From Symbiodinium sp. CCMP2592 (taxonomy: Eukaryota > Sar > Dinophyceae > Suessiales > Symbiodiniaceae), in the NCBI GenBank assembly GCA_905221615.1, contig CAJNDT010003524.1:434001-498000 (forward strand): a stretch of 64,000 nt of DNA, written 5' to 3'. Both the position numbers and the translations under genes were made by a program. Positions 21,284 through 30,106 of this stretch are shown here, one piece after another (position 1 is the first letter of the stretch; each line of letters opens with the position of its first letter). The notes beneath the pieces are model-generated. The model searched no databases, was not told where the DNA came from, and worked only from the letters and a program-made list of their open reading frames with translations.

Positions 21284-23251
21284 TCACGATCGGAGCGGCC
21301 TGTTGTCGCCTCCGTACTTATCACCTGATTTCAGGCTCTGGTAGTATTCTATGACAGAAGGGGGCACTTCGGAAGGGGTGAGAATGACGCCGTTCTTGCT
21401 ACGGAAAAATTGCACCCCTACCTGCATAGCTCTGCGTGGATCGACCGCCACCAGCATCGACGAGCTATCTCTGAATCCAGACACACCAGGTCTCCCATAG
21501 TCCCGATCCGAGACGAAGTGAACATGCTGTCGTCCCTCTCTGCCACGTCCGCCTTTGCCGCGGCCCTTGGAAATCTTGTTCTGAGGCAGAAGGCCTCGTT
21601 GGCGTATGGAGTCATACAAGGACCAGAATGTGCCATGATACAGCATTCTGGGGAGCATCTCCTCCGTGAGTTCCTCCAACACCTCCTTGGAGTCCACATC
21701 AGAGCGAGAATGTCCTTGCAGAGCCCTAATGTACTTCTGGCCTTGGCAATCGCCCAACTCGTACCTGCCTTTTGCGTTACTCCGAACGACCTCCATGAGG
21801 TCGCCTGCCGTGGCATGTTGGGCCTGCACTCTTGGCCATCTCAGGACGTCCTCTAATTTGGCCCAACCAGCAGAAGTGACGCTGATGTAGGGTTTATGTC
21901 CGTGCCGGAGCGAAGCTGCTAGAGCCTTCGAGACTTCGAACGAGAAGTTGCTCTCCGGCTTCGTAGAGGCAGTGCAATAGTCCCCTAGATCGCCTGGTTG
22001 GCCCTCCCAGGCCACTATAGTGGAGCTACGTGGCGTTGTTGAGCTGTGGGCGATCTCTGATGCCACGATCGGGGGAGTAACTCCACCCTGGGAGCTGGAC
22101 GCCTGCTCATAAACCGGAAGGGGAGCAACTCCTCCTTCCTTGACTCCGCTTGACGAGGCTTCGCCAGACAGTTCGTATCCCAACGCCAAGAAGGATTCCC
22201 GTGCTTGTCTCAGTGGTATCTCCAACAAGCCACTCCACTCTCGGAGGTGCTCACCTAAGGTGAGTGTCTCCTTGGTTGATATTTGCAGTAGCAGCGCTCG
22301 GATTTTGACTGCCTCATAGGAGTATATCAGTTGGTTTGTTTTCTTACCACGTTTTTGCGATCCAGAGTGCGCAGCCTCCACCTCAAACATGGGCCGCACG
22401 AATATGTGCCGAGGTCCTATCCTCACCAGACAACTGTAACCGGCAGCAAGATGCCTGTTTGACATCCTGTGGAGATACACTCCTGGTCGTGCCTCGAAGC
22501 TTCGCGTGCCGGAGAGGTCAGGTGTCGAAGGTAGTAGCCTGCCTGTGGCCAGTATCCCATGCAAACATTCCAGGTGTGTGCCGTGGAACGCAACCTCGCT
22601 GTCCCCTGCGGGAAGAATGTTCGGTGAGGAATACTCAAATCGAAACCACCCATTCTCCTCAGCTGTGGGATATCCAAGCTTCGGCTGCAGAGGCTCGTTG
22701 GCAAGTCCCCGGCGAGAGGCCAGGAAGGTCTCCAGTAGAGCATTGGCTATCTCCAGGGAGGGTCGTTCCACCTGATTGAGGCCATCTCGCAGCTGCTGAG
22801 TTACTGTCACCATAATTCGGTGATTGTTCAGATCAGTGATGTTCCCCTCACAGTCTGAGACCAGACTGGGAAAGGGGGTATAACCAGCTGACTGAAGAAC
22901 TTTGATCGCAGCTTCCGTGTTTGGGTCCCCCGAGGGAGGATCTCCACTCTTGGCCTTTGCTGCTGGGGGAGTATCTCCACCCTCGCTTTGCCCTGTACTT
23001 CTTTTCTTGGAAGGAGGAGGAGGGGGAGTGACTCCACCCTTTCCGCTTCCCAGCTCTTCCTGTCCACCAGTACCTTTAGAGGCTCCTTTATATGCAGGAT
23101 AGCTTTCGCCGTGAGCACGAGCGGAGCGCCTCCACTGGCGCAGGAAATTGCGATACGTGACATGCGGAAGTTGTTCACGTATCCGTCGCTGGCAGAATTC
23201 CTCGTACTCCGCCTGAAACGAGGGATCCTGTGTTGACTCAGGTCTGGACAT
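21284..23251 (-). CDS. LINE ORF5: Tpt1/KptA-type RNA 2'-phosphotransferase with a second ART-like domain
   Basis: The protein has 655 aa. Residues about 436-635 match Tpt1/KptA throughout: an N-terminal SKALAASLRHG with the catalytic-type Arg, IRALQGHS, LYHGT, RQHVHF, then PGVSGFRDS and FFRSKNGVILTP. Known role: NAD-dependent removal of a 2'-phosphate from RNA by ADP-ribosyl transfer; some members ADP-ribosylate RNA or DNA 5'-phosphates. Residues about 215-320 hold a second ART-like region with AFHGT (H223) and GVYLHR (Y259), which I infer to be a divergent ADP-ribosyltransferase. The N-terminal 120 residues are low-complexity and carry hairpin-encoded GGVTPP and GGDTPP. Another hairpin falls inside the Tpt1 domain as EEMLP, just before LYHGT. 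No break was seen. Confidence 0.85.
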   Translation of the reverse strand: MSRPESTQDPSFQAEYEEFCQRRIREQLPHVTYRNFLRQWRRSARAHGESYPAYKGASKGTGGQEELGSGKGGVTPPPPPSKKRSTGQSEGGDTPPAAKAKSGDPPSGDPNTEAAIKVLQSAGYTPFPSLVSDCEGNITDLNNHRIMVTVTQQLRDGLNQVERPSLEIANALLETFLASRRGLANEPLQPKLGYPTAEENGWFRFEYSSPNILPAGDSEVAFHGTHLECLHGILATGRLLPSTPDLSGTRSFEARPGVYLHRMSNRHLAAGYSCLVRIGPRHIFVRPMFEVEAAHSGSQKRGKKTNQLIYSYEAVKIRALLLQISTKETLTLGEHLREWSGLLEIPLRQARESFLALGYELSGEASSSGVKEGGVAPLPVYEQASSSQGGVTPPIVASEIAHSSTTPRSSTIVAWEGQPGDLGDYCTASTKPESNFSFEVSKALAASLRHGHKPYISVTSAGWAKLEDVLRWPRVQAQHATAGDLMEVVRSNAKGRYELGDCQGQKYIRALQGHSRSDVDSKEVLEELTEEMLPRMLYHGTFWSLYDSIRQRGLLPQNKISKGRGKGGRGREGRQHVHFVSDRDYGRPGVSGFRDSSSMLVAVDPRRAMQVGVQFFRSKNGVILTPSEVPPSVIEYYQSLKSGDKYGGDNRPLRS

Positions 23252-23661
23252 GATGCTGAGTCTTGAGAGAAAGCTGCGATTGTTGGCTCAAGCTGGCTGA
23301 AGCTGACTCAGGCTGGCTTCTAAGCAGGCAGCTGGGCATAGTCCACTGAGCTCCAGGCCACCACGAGGAGACCTGCATCACGGATGGTGGAATGCTGTTG
23401 GCTCTGTGTGTATCAGTGCAGGCAGAATTATTGCAGGCAGCGACTCAAAGCTTTTAAAAACCCCGAGGGAGAGACTCCACCAGCTGTACACCCCTCATTG
23501 GGGGAGAAGCTCCACCAACTAGGGGAGAAGCTCCACCTGTGATCTTTACTAGTTCAAAAACCCCTGGGGAGTAACTCCGCCAGCTCTACGCCTAACGAGG
23601 GAGAAACTCCTCTATGTTACAAGAGCTCTTGCTTGGGGAGCATCTCCTCTTCTCACTTGGC

Positions 23662-24231
23662 TCAGGAAGTGGCGGCCATGAGGTGATTGTAAGATACCTC
23701 CCACGTCGCCGAGGCCGGGTTAAGTCTGCCGTCTTCAGCAAAAAACTGAGACCTCAACGTCTGCACATCAGCTTGATATGCCTCTTGGTACTCAGCAGGG
23801 AGATATTTGGCGACGTATCCCGTGATATGGGATTCTCGTTCCATTATCTCCAAGTCGTACCGCTGGTAACCGAGACTTGCTGGGGAAAGTAGGTCTCCAG
23901 CGTGGATGCGAACCAAAGAGAGGTACTGCATCCCCTGTTCGACCAGGGCTCTGCGTCTTCTGTGCCGGATTTGTCCCCATTCATCGATTCCCGATATGGA
24001 GTGGAGGTGTGTGAGCACCTTTCGAATCCCACCTTCCGGGAGTATCTCCACGGCAAGGTTCAGGATCTCATCCTTAGTGATGAGCCCAAGCCCCTTCACT
24101 CTCTCTAGCAGCTCCGTGAGCACTGTCCAGGGGAGTATCTCCACACCTTGGGACTTCTGGTGCAGAAAGTGCACCGCTGCTATCGTCGGGAGCAGCATCA
24201 TGGCCAGTCGAGTTGGCGTCTGATCATACAT
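23662..24231 (-). CDS. LINE ORF4: unknown protein
   Basis: The protein has 189 aa, mostly predicted helix with regular Leu/Ile spacing, and no family I can name. Two GGAG-NNN-CTCC hairpins lie inside it and are read as VEILP, unlike the GGVTP reading in neighbouring ORFs. The same DNA motif is therefore translated in different phases. A 297-bp spacer with two hairpins separates it from ORF3 and a 410-bp spacer with six separates it from ORF5. Its size and uninterrupted frame within the ORF series support coding, but the start is uncertain. Confidence 0.6.
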   Translation of the reverse strand: MYDQTPTRLAMMLLPTIAAVHFLHQKSQGVEILPWTVLTELLERVKGLGLITKDEILNLAVEILPEGGIRKVLTHLHSISGIDEWGQIRHRRRRALVEQGMQYLSLVRIHAGDLLSPASLGYQRYDLEIMERESHITGYVAKYLPAEYQEAYQADVQTLRSQFFAEDGRLNPASATWEVSYNHLMAATS

Positions 24232-24528
24232 GGTCGAGGAGTTGAACCACAGTCTAATTGATTAGCTTTTGAGCCTGAGAGCTTAGTCATGGAGGAACAT
24301 GTGCAGCAATTCAAGCGGTGCCAACATGAGTGCAGTGCTCCGCGGGAGGGCCTCCTCGCCATTCGTCGAAGACGCTTCAATCTCCTCACGGGCACGAGCA
24401 TGCTAGGGCAAGGGGCTAGGTGGGAGCAACTCCTCTTCGTAAGATTTGCTTCGCTTCTACTGAGCTCTAGGTTCCAGTCCCGCCCACTCGTGGGGCAGAG
24501 CTGAAGAGATCTTGTCCTCTGGAGAAGA

Positions 24529-25428
24529 TCAGGAGAGCAAATCGCGAATCTGACGAACCAGCGGCGATGGCTGAGTTCCCATTCGCTGGAAATCCGCGTT
24601 TATGAGCGAAAATGCAGTGTTGCCAATTAAGGACTGCAAGGTTTCCTGCAGTTCAGATGTGGCCGCCCTGGTTGACAGTTGGATCTGGATTCGGACCGGA
24701 CCTCCCGTCATGCCTTCGGTCAATGGCCGCGAGGTTTTGAAGAGCTTGATGTGTTCCGGATCTGAGGATATTCTAGTGATTGCGTCCCCCAGGCCTGAAA
24801 CGACTTGAGCCGTGGTGAGAGGGTCTTCCACCGTCTCGGTCATCTTCTGATCGGTGGGGCTCCACTCCAGGAACGGCCATTCGCCGTCCTGCGTCATCAG
24901 CTCATCGTTCTGCAGGCGCTCCTGTATGCTCTTATCACGGCTGGTAGTCACCAATCTCTCCTTGAGTTCACGGAGAAACTTCAGGGTCAAAGCTGCCCTG
25001 GGAGGAATCCCGATGGGACTGTTCTTGATTCGCTGAGATTCCTCGTAAAGATGAGGTAGGATCGAGTGATCTTCGGTTCGGACATAAGAAACGAATGTCA
25101 CATCCGAGGCGATCGCTGTGATTTGCTCATCATGTCGGAGCGCCAGCCGCGCTATTGCGTTGATCAGCTCTTGCGATACATTGCCTTGTGCCTGGTGATT
25201 GTTTCCACCGTTCCCGTTTTGCACTCTGGCTGCTCCTCTCCCTCGACCTCCGCTTCCTCGTCCCCTGCTTCTGCCCCCTCTTTTTTGTCCTTTGCCGCCC
25301 TGCTGGGGAGTAACTCCACCGCGTTGGCGTTTCAGGGGAGAATCTCCTCCTGAGGGGGCGGCCTCTCCCCTTTTAGAGGAGAAGCTCTCATCCATCGAGG
25401 CTCGCTGGAAGAGCTCTTGCAGAGACAT
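24529..25428 (-). CDS. LINE ORF3: RGG-rich, probable RNA-binding protein
   Basis: The protein has 299 aa. The first 80 residues are rich in Gly, Arg, Lys and Gln with RGG-like repeats, typical of nucleic-acid-binding disordered regions. The remaining 200 or so residues form a helical-looking, acidic-to-neutral domain that I do not recognise. The ATG lies 41 bp inside the end of the RT ORF in another frame, as in coupled ORFs. Two hairpin copies in the 5' part encode GGDSP and GGVTP. A Gag-like role in packaging element RNA is a reasonable inference, not shown. Confidence 0.72.
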   Translation of the reverse strand: MSLQELFQRASMDESFSSKRGEAAPSGGDSPLKRQRGGVTPQQGGKGQKRGGRSRGRGSGGRGRGAARVQNGNGGNNHQAQGNVSQELINAIARLALRHDEQITAIASDVTFVSYVRTEDHSILPHLYEESQRIKNSPIGIPPRAALTLKFLRELKERLVTTSRDKSIQERLQNDELMTQDGEWPFLEWSPTDQKMTETVEDPLTTAQVVSGLGDAITRISSDPEHIKLFKTSRPLTEGMTGGPVRIQIQLSTRAATSELQETLQSLIGNTAFSLINADFQRMGTQPSPLVRQIRDLLS

Positions 25429-28400
25429 TGTTCGGGTGAATGTCTACGGCGTGGAGCTCGTGAGAGACGGCGCTGCGAGATAAGAAAATGACGTAACAAT
25501 TTTGTTGCAGCAGGGGATCTTCAAGGGTGCAGGGGCTAGGAGGGTGAGAGTCATCGCCAATATACCAAGAATCTAGTTTGTGTACTGCTGCTCGATAATG
25601 ACCACTAGTGGCCTCCATGCCTAGGTGAATGATTACTGCCTCAGTTGTGTAGGTACAGAAGGAGACTCGGGAAGTGTGATCTAGGAAGACAGGAATCTGA
25701 ACTTGCTGTGGAATGGCAATGCAGTTGTGATCCTTTGCTTCACCTGCAAATCTCGGTAAGGCTAAGCACACCTGTTGTGCAGCTTCTATGAGAGCACATG
25801 AGCGCTCCTGAGACGACCATGCCACTAGCATGTCCTGCAGGTTGGGCTTGATCGCCGTGGCGAGATGAATGGGAGAACCCCCTTCTTCATCGACTATCAC
25901 ACCCTCTGGAACTGATGCTCGAGTTTCCCACTGTCCAAATTTTGATGCAGAGAGATTCCGAAACACTTGCTGCAGGAACTCTGCAGAATCATGCTGTCCT
26001 CCGTCAAAGAGCCAGCCCGTGGTGAGCTCCGAGAAGACTCTGTGTTCAGAGGTGATTCTCGCGAGTAGACTGATCCTAGATGCCTCGTGAAAGGGCGCCT
26101 CTGTGGGATCAGATAGCCAGTGCAGACACTGTAGACCTGAGTTGGCATAGCAGTGGTTGCGAGTGTTTGCTAGCAGGAGAAAGCCTTCCAGTCTAAATTC
26201 GGGAAGGGGAATGCCTGGCATTGAATCTGTGGGCTTCTTTGTGGCTGTCTTCTCCGAGGTCGTGGGCCTTGTTCGAGTATATTCTCGGGGCTGCTTACTG
26301 AGCTGCTGACGCGCTACCTCCTGCAATACGTGCACCTGCAGTAGTGGAACGCACTGCTGAGCATGTCTACCCGGGGCATCCACACGGAGTTTGCAATAGC
26401 GACAGCTATCTCCTTTGTGAAAGAAGACCTTGAACTGAGCAAGTCTTGGTTGGAGAGTTTTCTCAAGCTTGGCCATCACTTCAGGATGCTGCTTGTTTAG
26501 GTGCTGTTTGGCTCCTTTCTGACCAACAAGGACCTGACCGCAGAGTGCACAGTGCTCCATCAGGTAATCGTGGAACACCGGGTTTCGAGCTGCTCCTTCC
26601 GGATTTTCCTGAGCATCAGACTGTAGACTTGCTGTAAGTGAAATCCGGTTCTGGGCTTCTAGAGGGAGCTCTTCCTGTTGTCGAAGCAAGAGCTCTACCC
26701 GAGGACATGTAGAAGCTTCGACGTGTTTGCGCAGAGAGAACACTGTTCGGAATGTTGCTCTACAGGCGATGCAAGTTGCTGACCCTGGCATTGAGTGCAA
26801 AATAGGATCAAATCTGGGTCCTTTCAAGCTTTGCTGCGAATCTGGGTGGGCCTTCTGCAGGTGGCGACGGAGTGCCCCGGTACCAGAGAGACATGCTCCA
26901 CACTCGCCGCAGGTCAGGATCTTATCCTCTACTGATTGCGAGGAGAAGTCAATGGCAAGGCCTTCCAGAGCCTGGCTGATTGCCTCAGCGCGCAGCTTGT
27001 AGTGTGGGAGGAGCTGAGGATCTGAGTGTTGCTGTCTCTTAATGAACTGTGTAAGCCTCTTTTGCAGCTGCTCCTTCACGTGAGGAATCCGTACTCTCCG
27101 GAGTAACTCCTGGTTGGATTCCTTCGTTTCCTGGGAGTAGCTCCGCAGGACAAACCGAAGTTGGTACATCATGTGTGAATGGAGCTTCTGCAATCCCTGC
27201 TGTGTCAGTCCTACCACGTGAAGGGCATACAGAGCAGAGGCCCACGCAGTTATTGTCCAAATTGACAGACGACGTCTGTCTGATAGGACTCGATGGTTCC
27301 TAACTGCATGGGCGACTTCTGACATTGCTAGCTTACTGGATGACAGCCGATGTTTAAGGGTCTTCATTTCATAGTCATGATAAGAAAGAATGACCCCCAG
27401 GTATGGGACCTGGTACCGCAGCGATATCAACCTGCCCGAAGGGAGTTCCACAAACTTCTCTCCATCTACCTGGCGAAATAGCTTTTTCCTAATTGTCGAG
27501 GCTGAACCTCCTTGTAGCTGCAGCAGTATTGCTGACTTGGACGGATTGACCTTGAACCCAAGTTCAACCAATTGATCCAGAAGAAGGTCGCAGTATCCTA
27601 GTGCTGTAATGAGGCCAGACTCAGACTCGAAGTGCGACTGAATCAAGCTGTCATCCGCATACATGGTGAGTAGTTTAACTAGTTCGGGGGGGCTGATTTT
27701 TCCAGAGAGCTTCCTAAAGAGAAGCCCGGATGCAAAGGCGAATAGGGAAGGTGCAAGCTTGCATCCCTGCTTGATTCCCCTGCGTGTGGCTATCTCAAAG
27801 CTCTGATCGCTGGCTGTCATCTTGTACAAGGCTTTGATGTGGAGATGGCCCACCACCTCTATAAGAAGAGGGTCTGCTTGTTCAGCTTCCAGGGCTTCTC
27901 GTAATCGTAGCCTGTCCACAGTGTCAAAAGCTTTGCTCATGTCAACGCTCATCGTGAGACTGCCCCTGAGCTTAAGCCCCTGTTGTCCCTTACCAGCCGC
28001 TCTAGTTGTAAGGGCCTGCCTGAACCTGGCCTGATCCACATGTGTGAGGGCCTTACAGATCGCCTCCTCTGTGCCCCTACCTGGTACGAAGCCAAACTGA
28101 GAGACTCCTTGCATTGCTTGATGGAGGGTGGACTTGAGTCTCTGCCTCACAAGTCCTGCCAGGACCTTGCCCTCAGGTGCTATCACCCCGATCGGACGGA
28201 GTGATGTTGGCTTATCTGGCTTCTTGGGGGGCTTTGGGAGCCAAGAGATCTGTGACGAGGTGACGCTGTCCGAAAGCCTTCCTGCAGTGACCTCCCTATT
28301 GAGAGTGTCCGAAATAAGCCGAATAGCGTTGGGGCCTAGGGAGCGCCAAGCTACTATGGGAGGACTTTCTTTAGGAACTGCTTTGCCAAGCTTTATAGTG

Positions 28401-28825
28401 CCTAGCTGTTCTTGAACTTCTTGCTCGGTGATGTGCAGGCTGCCTTGTATCCCTGTGAGCGGGAAGTCGTCCCCTGCTCCAAACAGTTCAATGGAGTATT
28501 CCTCTAATTGTCTACGTTCTTCCTTGGCTGTTAGGAAGCGACCCTCTGAGTCACGTAGCTGAACTCTTTCCTGAGGCCTCCCCGACCGGAAGCGCTTGAT
28601 CACCTTGTAGAGGGAATGACTCCCGTCTTGCTTGGATTTAAGCTCTGCCTGCTCGAGTTGTTCATCTATTTCCTGTCTCCGCCTTTCCTGCTTCTGACGC
28701 TTTGCTACCTTCGCCTGTGCACTTTGCTGAGACAGCGACAGCCAGCAGCGAAATACCATTCGGACCTGCAACTCCGGCAAGAACTCTGCTAAGACCTTGA
28801 CTGACATTGGGAGTGAGCGCAACAC
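25388..28825 (-). CDS. LINE ORF2: reverse transcriptase, zinc fingers and USP-like protease
   Basis: The open stretch is 1,145 codons; the first codon counted is GTG, as the frame comes from ORF1 across one TGA. RT motifs are clear: GFVPGRGT, VDMSKAFDTVD, KQGCKLAPSLF, YADD at 389-392 and KVNPSKS. From about 639 to 830 there are four Cys/His fingers, two of them classical C2H2. The C-terminus looks like a ubiquitin-specific protease (C19): a Cys box around C892 (NHCYANSGLQCL), QHDSAEFL near 945, a His box SGHYRA with H1076, and a terminal DDS near 1092. Known family role: USPs remove ubiquitin from proteins. Inference: the domain could protect the element's proteins or alter host chromatin. 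The 3' end overlaps the next ORF by 41 bp. Confidence 0.88.
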   Translation of the reverse strand: MLRSLPMSVKVLAEFLPELQVRMVFRCWLSLSQQSAQAKVAKRQKQERRRQEIDEQLEQAELKSKQDGSHSLYKVIKRFRSGRPQERVQLRDSEGRFLTAKEERRQLEEYSIELFGAGDDFPLTGIQGSLHITEQEVQEQLGTIKLGKAVPKESPPIVAWRSLGPNAIRLISDTLNREVTAGRLSDSVTSSQISWLPKPPKKPDKPTSLRPIGVIAPEGKVLAGLVRQRLKSTLHQAMQGVSQFGFVPGRGTEEAICKALTHVDQARFRQALTTRAAGKGQQGLKLRGSLTMSVDMSKAFDTVDRLRLREALEAEQADPLLIEVVGHLHIKALYKMTASDQSFEIATRRGIKQGCKLAPSLFAFASGLLFRKLSGKISPPELVKLLTMYADDSLIQSHFESESGLITALGYCDLLLDQLVELGFKVNPSKSAILLQLQGGSASTIRKKLFRQVDGEKFVELPSGRLISLRYQVPYLGVILSYHDYEMKTLKHRLSSSKLAMSEVAHAVRNHRVLSDRRRLSIWTITAWASALYALHVVGLTQQGLQKLHSHMMYQLRFVLRSYSQETKESNQELLRRVRIPHVKEQLQKRLTQFIKRQQHSDPQLLPHYKLRAEAISQALEGLAIDFSSQSVEDKILTCGECGACLSGTGALRRHLQKAHPDSQQSLKGPRFDPILHSMPGSATCIACRATFRTVFSLRKHVEASTCPRVELLLRQQEELPLEAQNRISLTASLQSDAQENPEGAARNPVFHDYLMEHCALCGQVLVGQKGAKQHLNKQHPEVMAKLEKTLQPRLAQFKVFFHKGDSCRYCKLRVDAPGRHAQQCVPLLQVHVLQEVARQQLSKQPREYTRTRPTTSEKTATKKPTDSMPGIPLPEFRLEGFLLLANTRNHCYANSGLQCLHWLSDPTEAPFHEASRISLLARITSEHRVFSELTTGWLFDGGQHDSAEFLQQVFRNLSASKFGQWETRASVPEGVIVDEEGGSPIHLATAIKPNLQDMLVAWSSQERSCALIEAAQQVCLALPRFAGEAKDHNCIAIPQQVQIPVFLDHTSRVSFCTYTTEAVIIHLGMEATSGHYRAAVHKLDSWYIGDDSHPPSPCTLEDPLLQQNCYVIFLSRSAVSHELHAVDIHPNNVSARALPASLDG

Positions 28826-28837
28826 TGTGCGCTCTGC

Positions 28838-30106
28838 TCAAATGCTGAGATCTGTTCTTTGTGTTGCTCCCTTTCTCTTGGGAAAGTGAGTCGCGAGGGC
28901 TGAGTTCATTGCTTGATGGAGACTTTGCCAGGTTTGGGGATGATCCTGAAGGAGGGAGTCTACCTCCCTGGCAAATGCCTGTATTTTCGGGGAACGGTGT
29001 CTGTAGCAGTCCTCCATTGCCTGCTGGTCATAGGGTTTTGAGGCTTGGGCGGAGTATCTCCTGCTGTGCCTCAGTTTACCAAGAAGGGGGAAATGCCTAC
29101 TACCATCCCTCCAGGATGCCACTGGGAAGGTCCTTAGTGGCCGGCAAAACCTGGCAGGGCCTTGGGACTGTGCAATCCTGACAAACGAGAAGTCAATCTG
29201 TGAAACAGAGTTGCCTTGTTCGTGGGTGGCTGGTCTATGCACTCCCCAAGTGTTGGTTGCGACTAGCTGGTGCTCCGACAGTAGGGTCTGGAGATCCTTA
29301 GATCCGCGATGCCCTAGTCTGCAAGCCTGGATCGTGCATGGCCCTACGTGTTTGTTGTCGGTCTTGAGCGAGGAGTTAAAATCTCCTAGCACAAGGAGAG
29401 TGTTGCGATTGGGAACAGCTCGGATGGACTTACTTAGGGCGTGAAGGGTCTGCTTCCGGGTTTCCTTATTCTGAGCGACAGTCTCCTTAGAGCGCCAAAC
29501 GTATTGATAGCAGCTGAAGACGTCCAGTGAGATGCCGTTGCTCGGCACCCGGACCTGGAGAACTCTTCCTGGAACAACCTCGTTGTAGCGAAGATCCTGT
29601 GACTTGCACAGCGTGGAGTGCACCATTATGAGGACCCCGGCTCCCTTCTCCCCTGTGGAGCCAGAGCTGATCACGTGCCAACCTGACTTGCTGAATTGCC
29701 ATGAGCCCCTCCAGTGTGTTTCCTGAATTGCTACCAGCTTCACATCCTGAAATGCTGCACTTTGCAGTACGGAGAGTAACTCTTCCCAAACTGCTGTTGT
29801 GAGAGATCCTGCGTTCCAGGATAGATAGCTGAGATTCTTATCTTCTGTAAATTTTGAAGGCCGAGTCCTTCTGCCGGGATTGGTGGGCTTTACATGTGCC
29901 GGAGCAACTCCAAGCTCTGTTGACGACATCGTCCTTCCCTTGTAGACCGCACTACCTTCAAGCAGAGCTTTACGTGCTGCCCTTTGATAAGAGCGTTTAC
30001 CCTTCCCTTTAGGAACGGGCTGATGCTTGGTCGAACCACTAGGCTGTTTCGCAGCACTCATGTTGAGTACGGCTCCTGTCGGCTTCGCAATACCGACAAC
30101 CCTCAC
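28838..30106 (-). CDS. LINE ORF1: AP (exonuclease-endonuclease-phosphatase) endonuclease
   Basis: The frame encodes 422 aa. A basic Lys/Arg-rich N-terminus (about 1-90) precedes an EEP-fold endonuclease (about 92-340). Its motifs are in family order: SWNAGS (Asn), IQETHW (Glu), GDFNSS (Asp/Asn), SQIDFSF (Asp) and SRHFPL (His in the usual SDH position). In LINEs this domain nicks target DNA to expose the 3' end that primes reverse transcription. The frame ends at a TGA (28838-28840) but continues in the same phase into the RT ORF, so endonuclease and RT were probably one protein. The start is uncertain: another in-frame ATG lies upstream of the domain at residue 16. Confidence 0.88.
   Translation of the reverse strand: MRVVGIAKPTGAVLNMSAAKQPSGSTKHQPVPKGKGKRSYQRAARKALLEGSAVYKGRTMSSTELGVAPAHVKPTNPGRRTRPSKFTEDKNLSYLSWNAGSLTTAVWEELLSVLQSAAFQDVKLVAIQETHWRGSWQFSKSGWHVISSGSTGEKGAGVLIMVHSTLCKSQDLRYNEVVPGRVLQVRVPSNGISLDVFSCYQYVWRSKETVAQNKETRKQTLHALSKSIRAVPNRNTLLVLGDFNSSLKTDNKHVGPCTIQACRLGHRGSKDLQTLLSEHQLVATNTWGVHRPATHEQGNSVSQIDFSFVRIAQSQGPARFCRPLRTFPVASWRDGSRHFPLLGKLRHSRRYSAQASKPYDQQAMEDCYRHRSPKIQAFAREVDSLLQDHPQTWQSLHQAMNSALATHFPKRKGATQRTDLSI

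Larger units (their letters stand above)
20642..29911. repeat. Dispersed GGAG-NNN-CTCC mini-hairpin family
   Basis: At least 25 perfect copies start at 20642, 20738, 21255, 21652, 22074, 22122, 22935, 22968, 23025, 23468, 23503, 23524, 23568, 23600, 23637, 24039, 24132, 24345, 24423, 25317, 25337, 27100, 27134, 29051 and 29901. The common context is G-GGGAG-NNN-CTCC-ACC. The central triplet varies freely (TAA, CAA, TAT, AAG, CAT and others) while the 4-bp arms are fixed, as expected for a selected or copied hairpin. They occur in ORFs in all three frames and in spacers, six of them within 180 bp at 23468-23647. I noticed none in the rest of the window. Confidence 0.85.

Noticed and set aside
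22336-22779. 147-codon plus-strand frame within LINE ORF5
   Set aside because: Antisense shadow of a clearly recognisable Tpt1-containing ORF.
20642-29911. Mini-hairpins as a CRISPR array
   Set aside because: Repeat units are only 11-18 bp, spacing is irregular and they lie inside ORFs.
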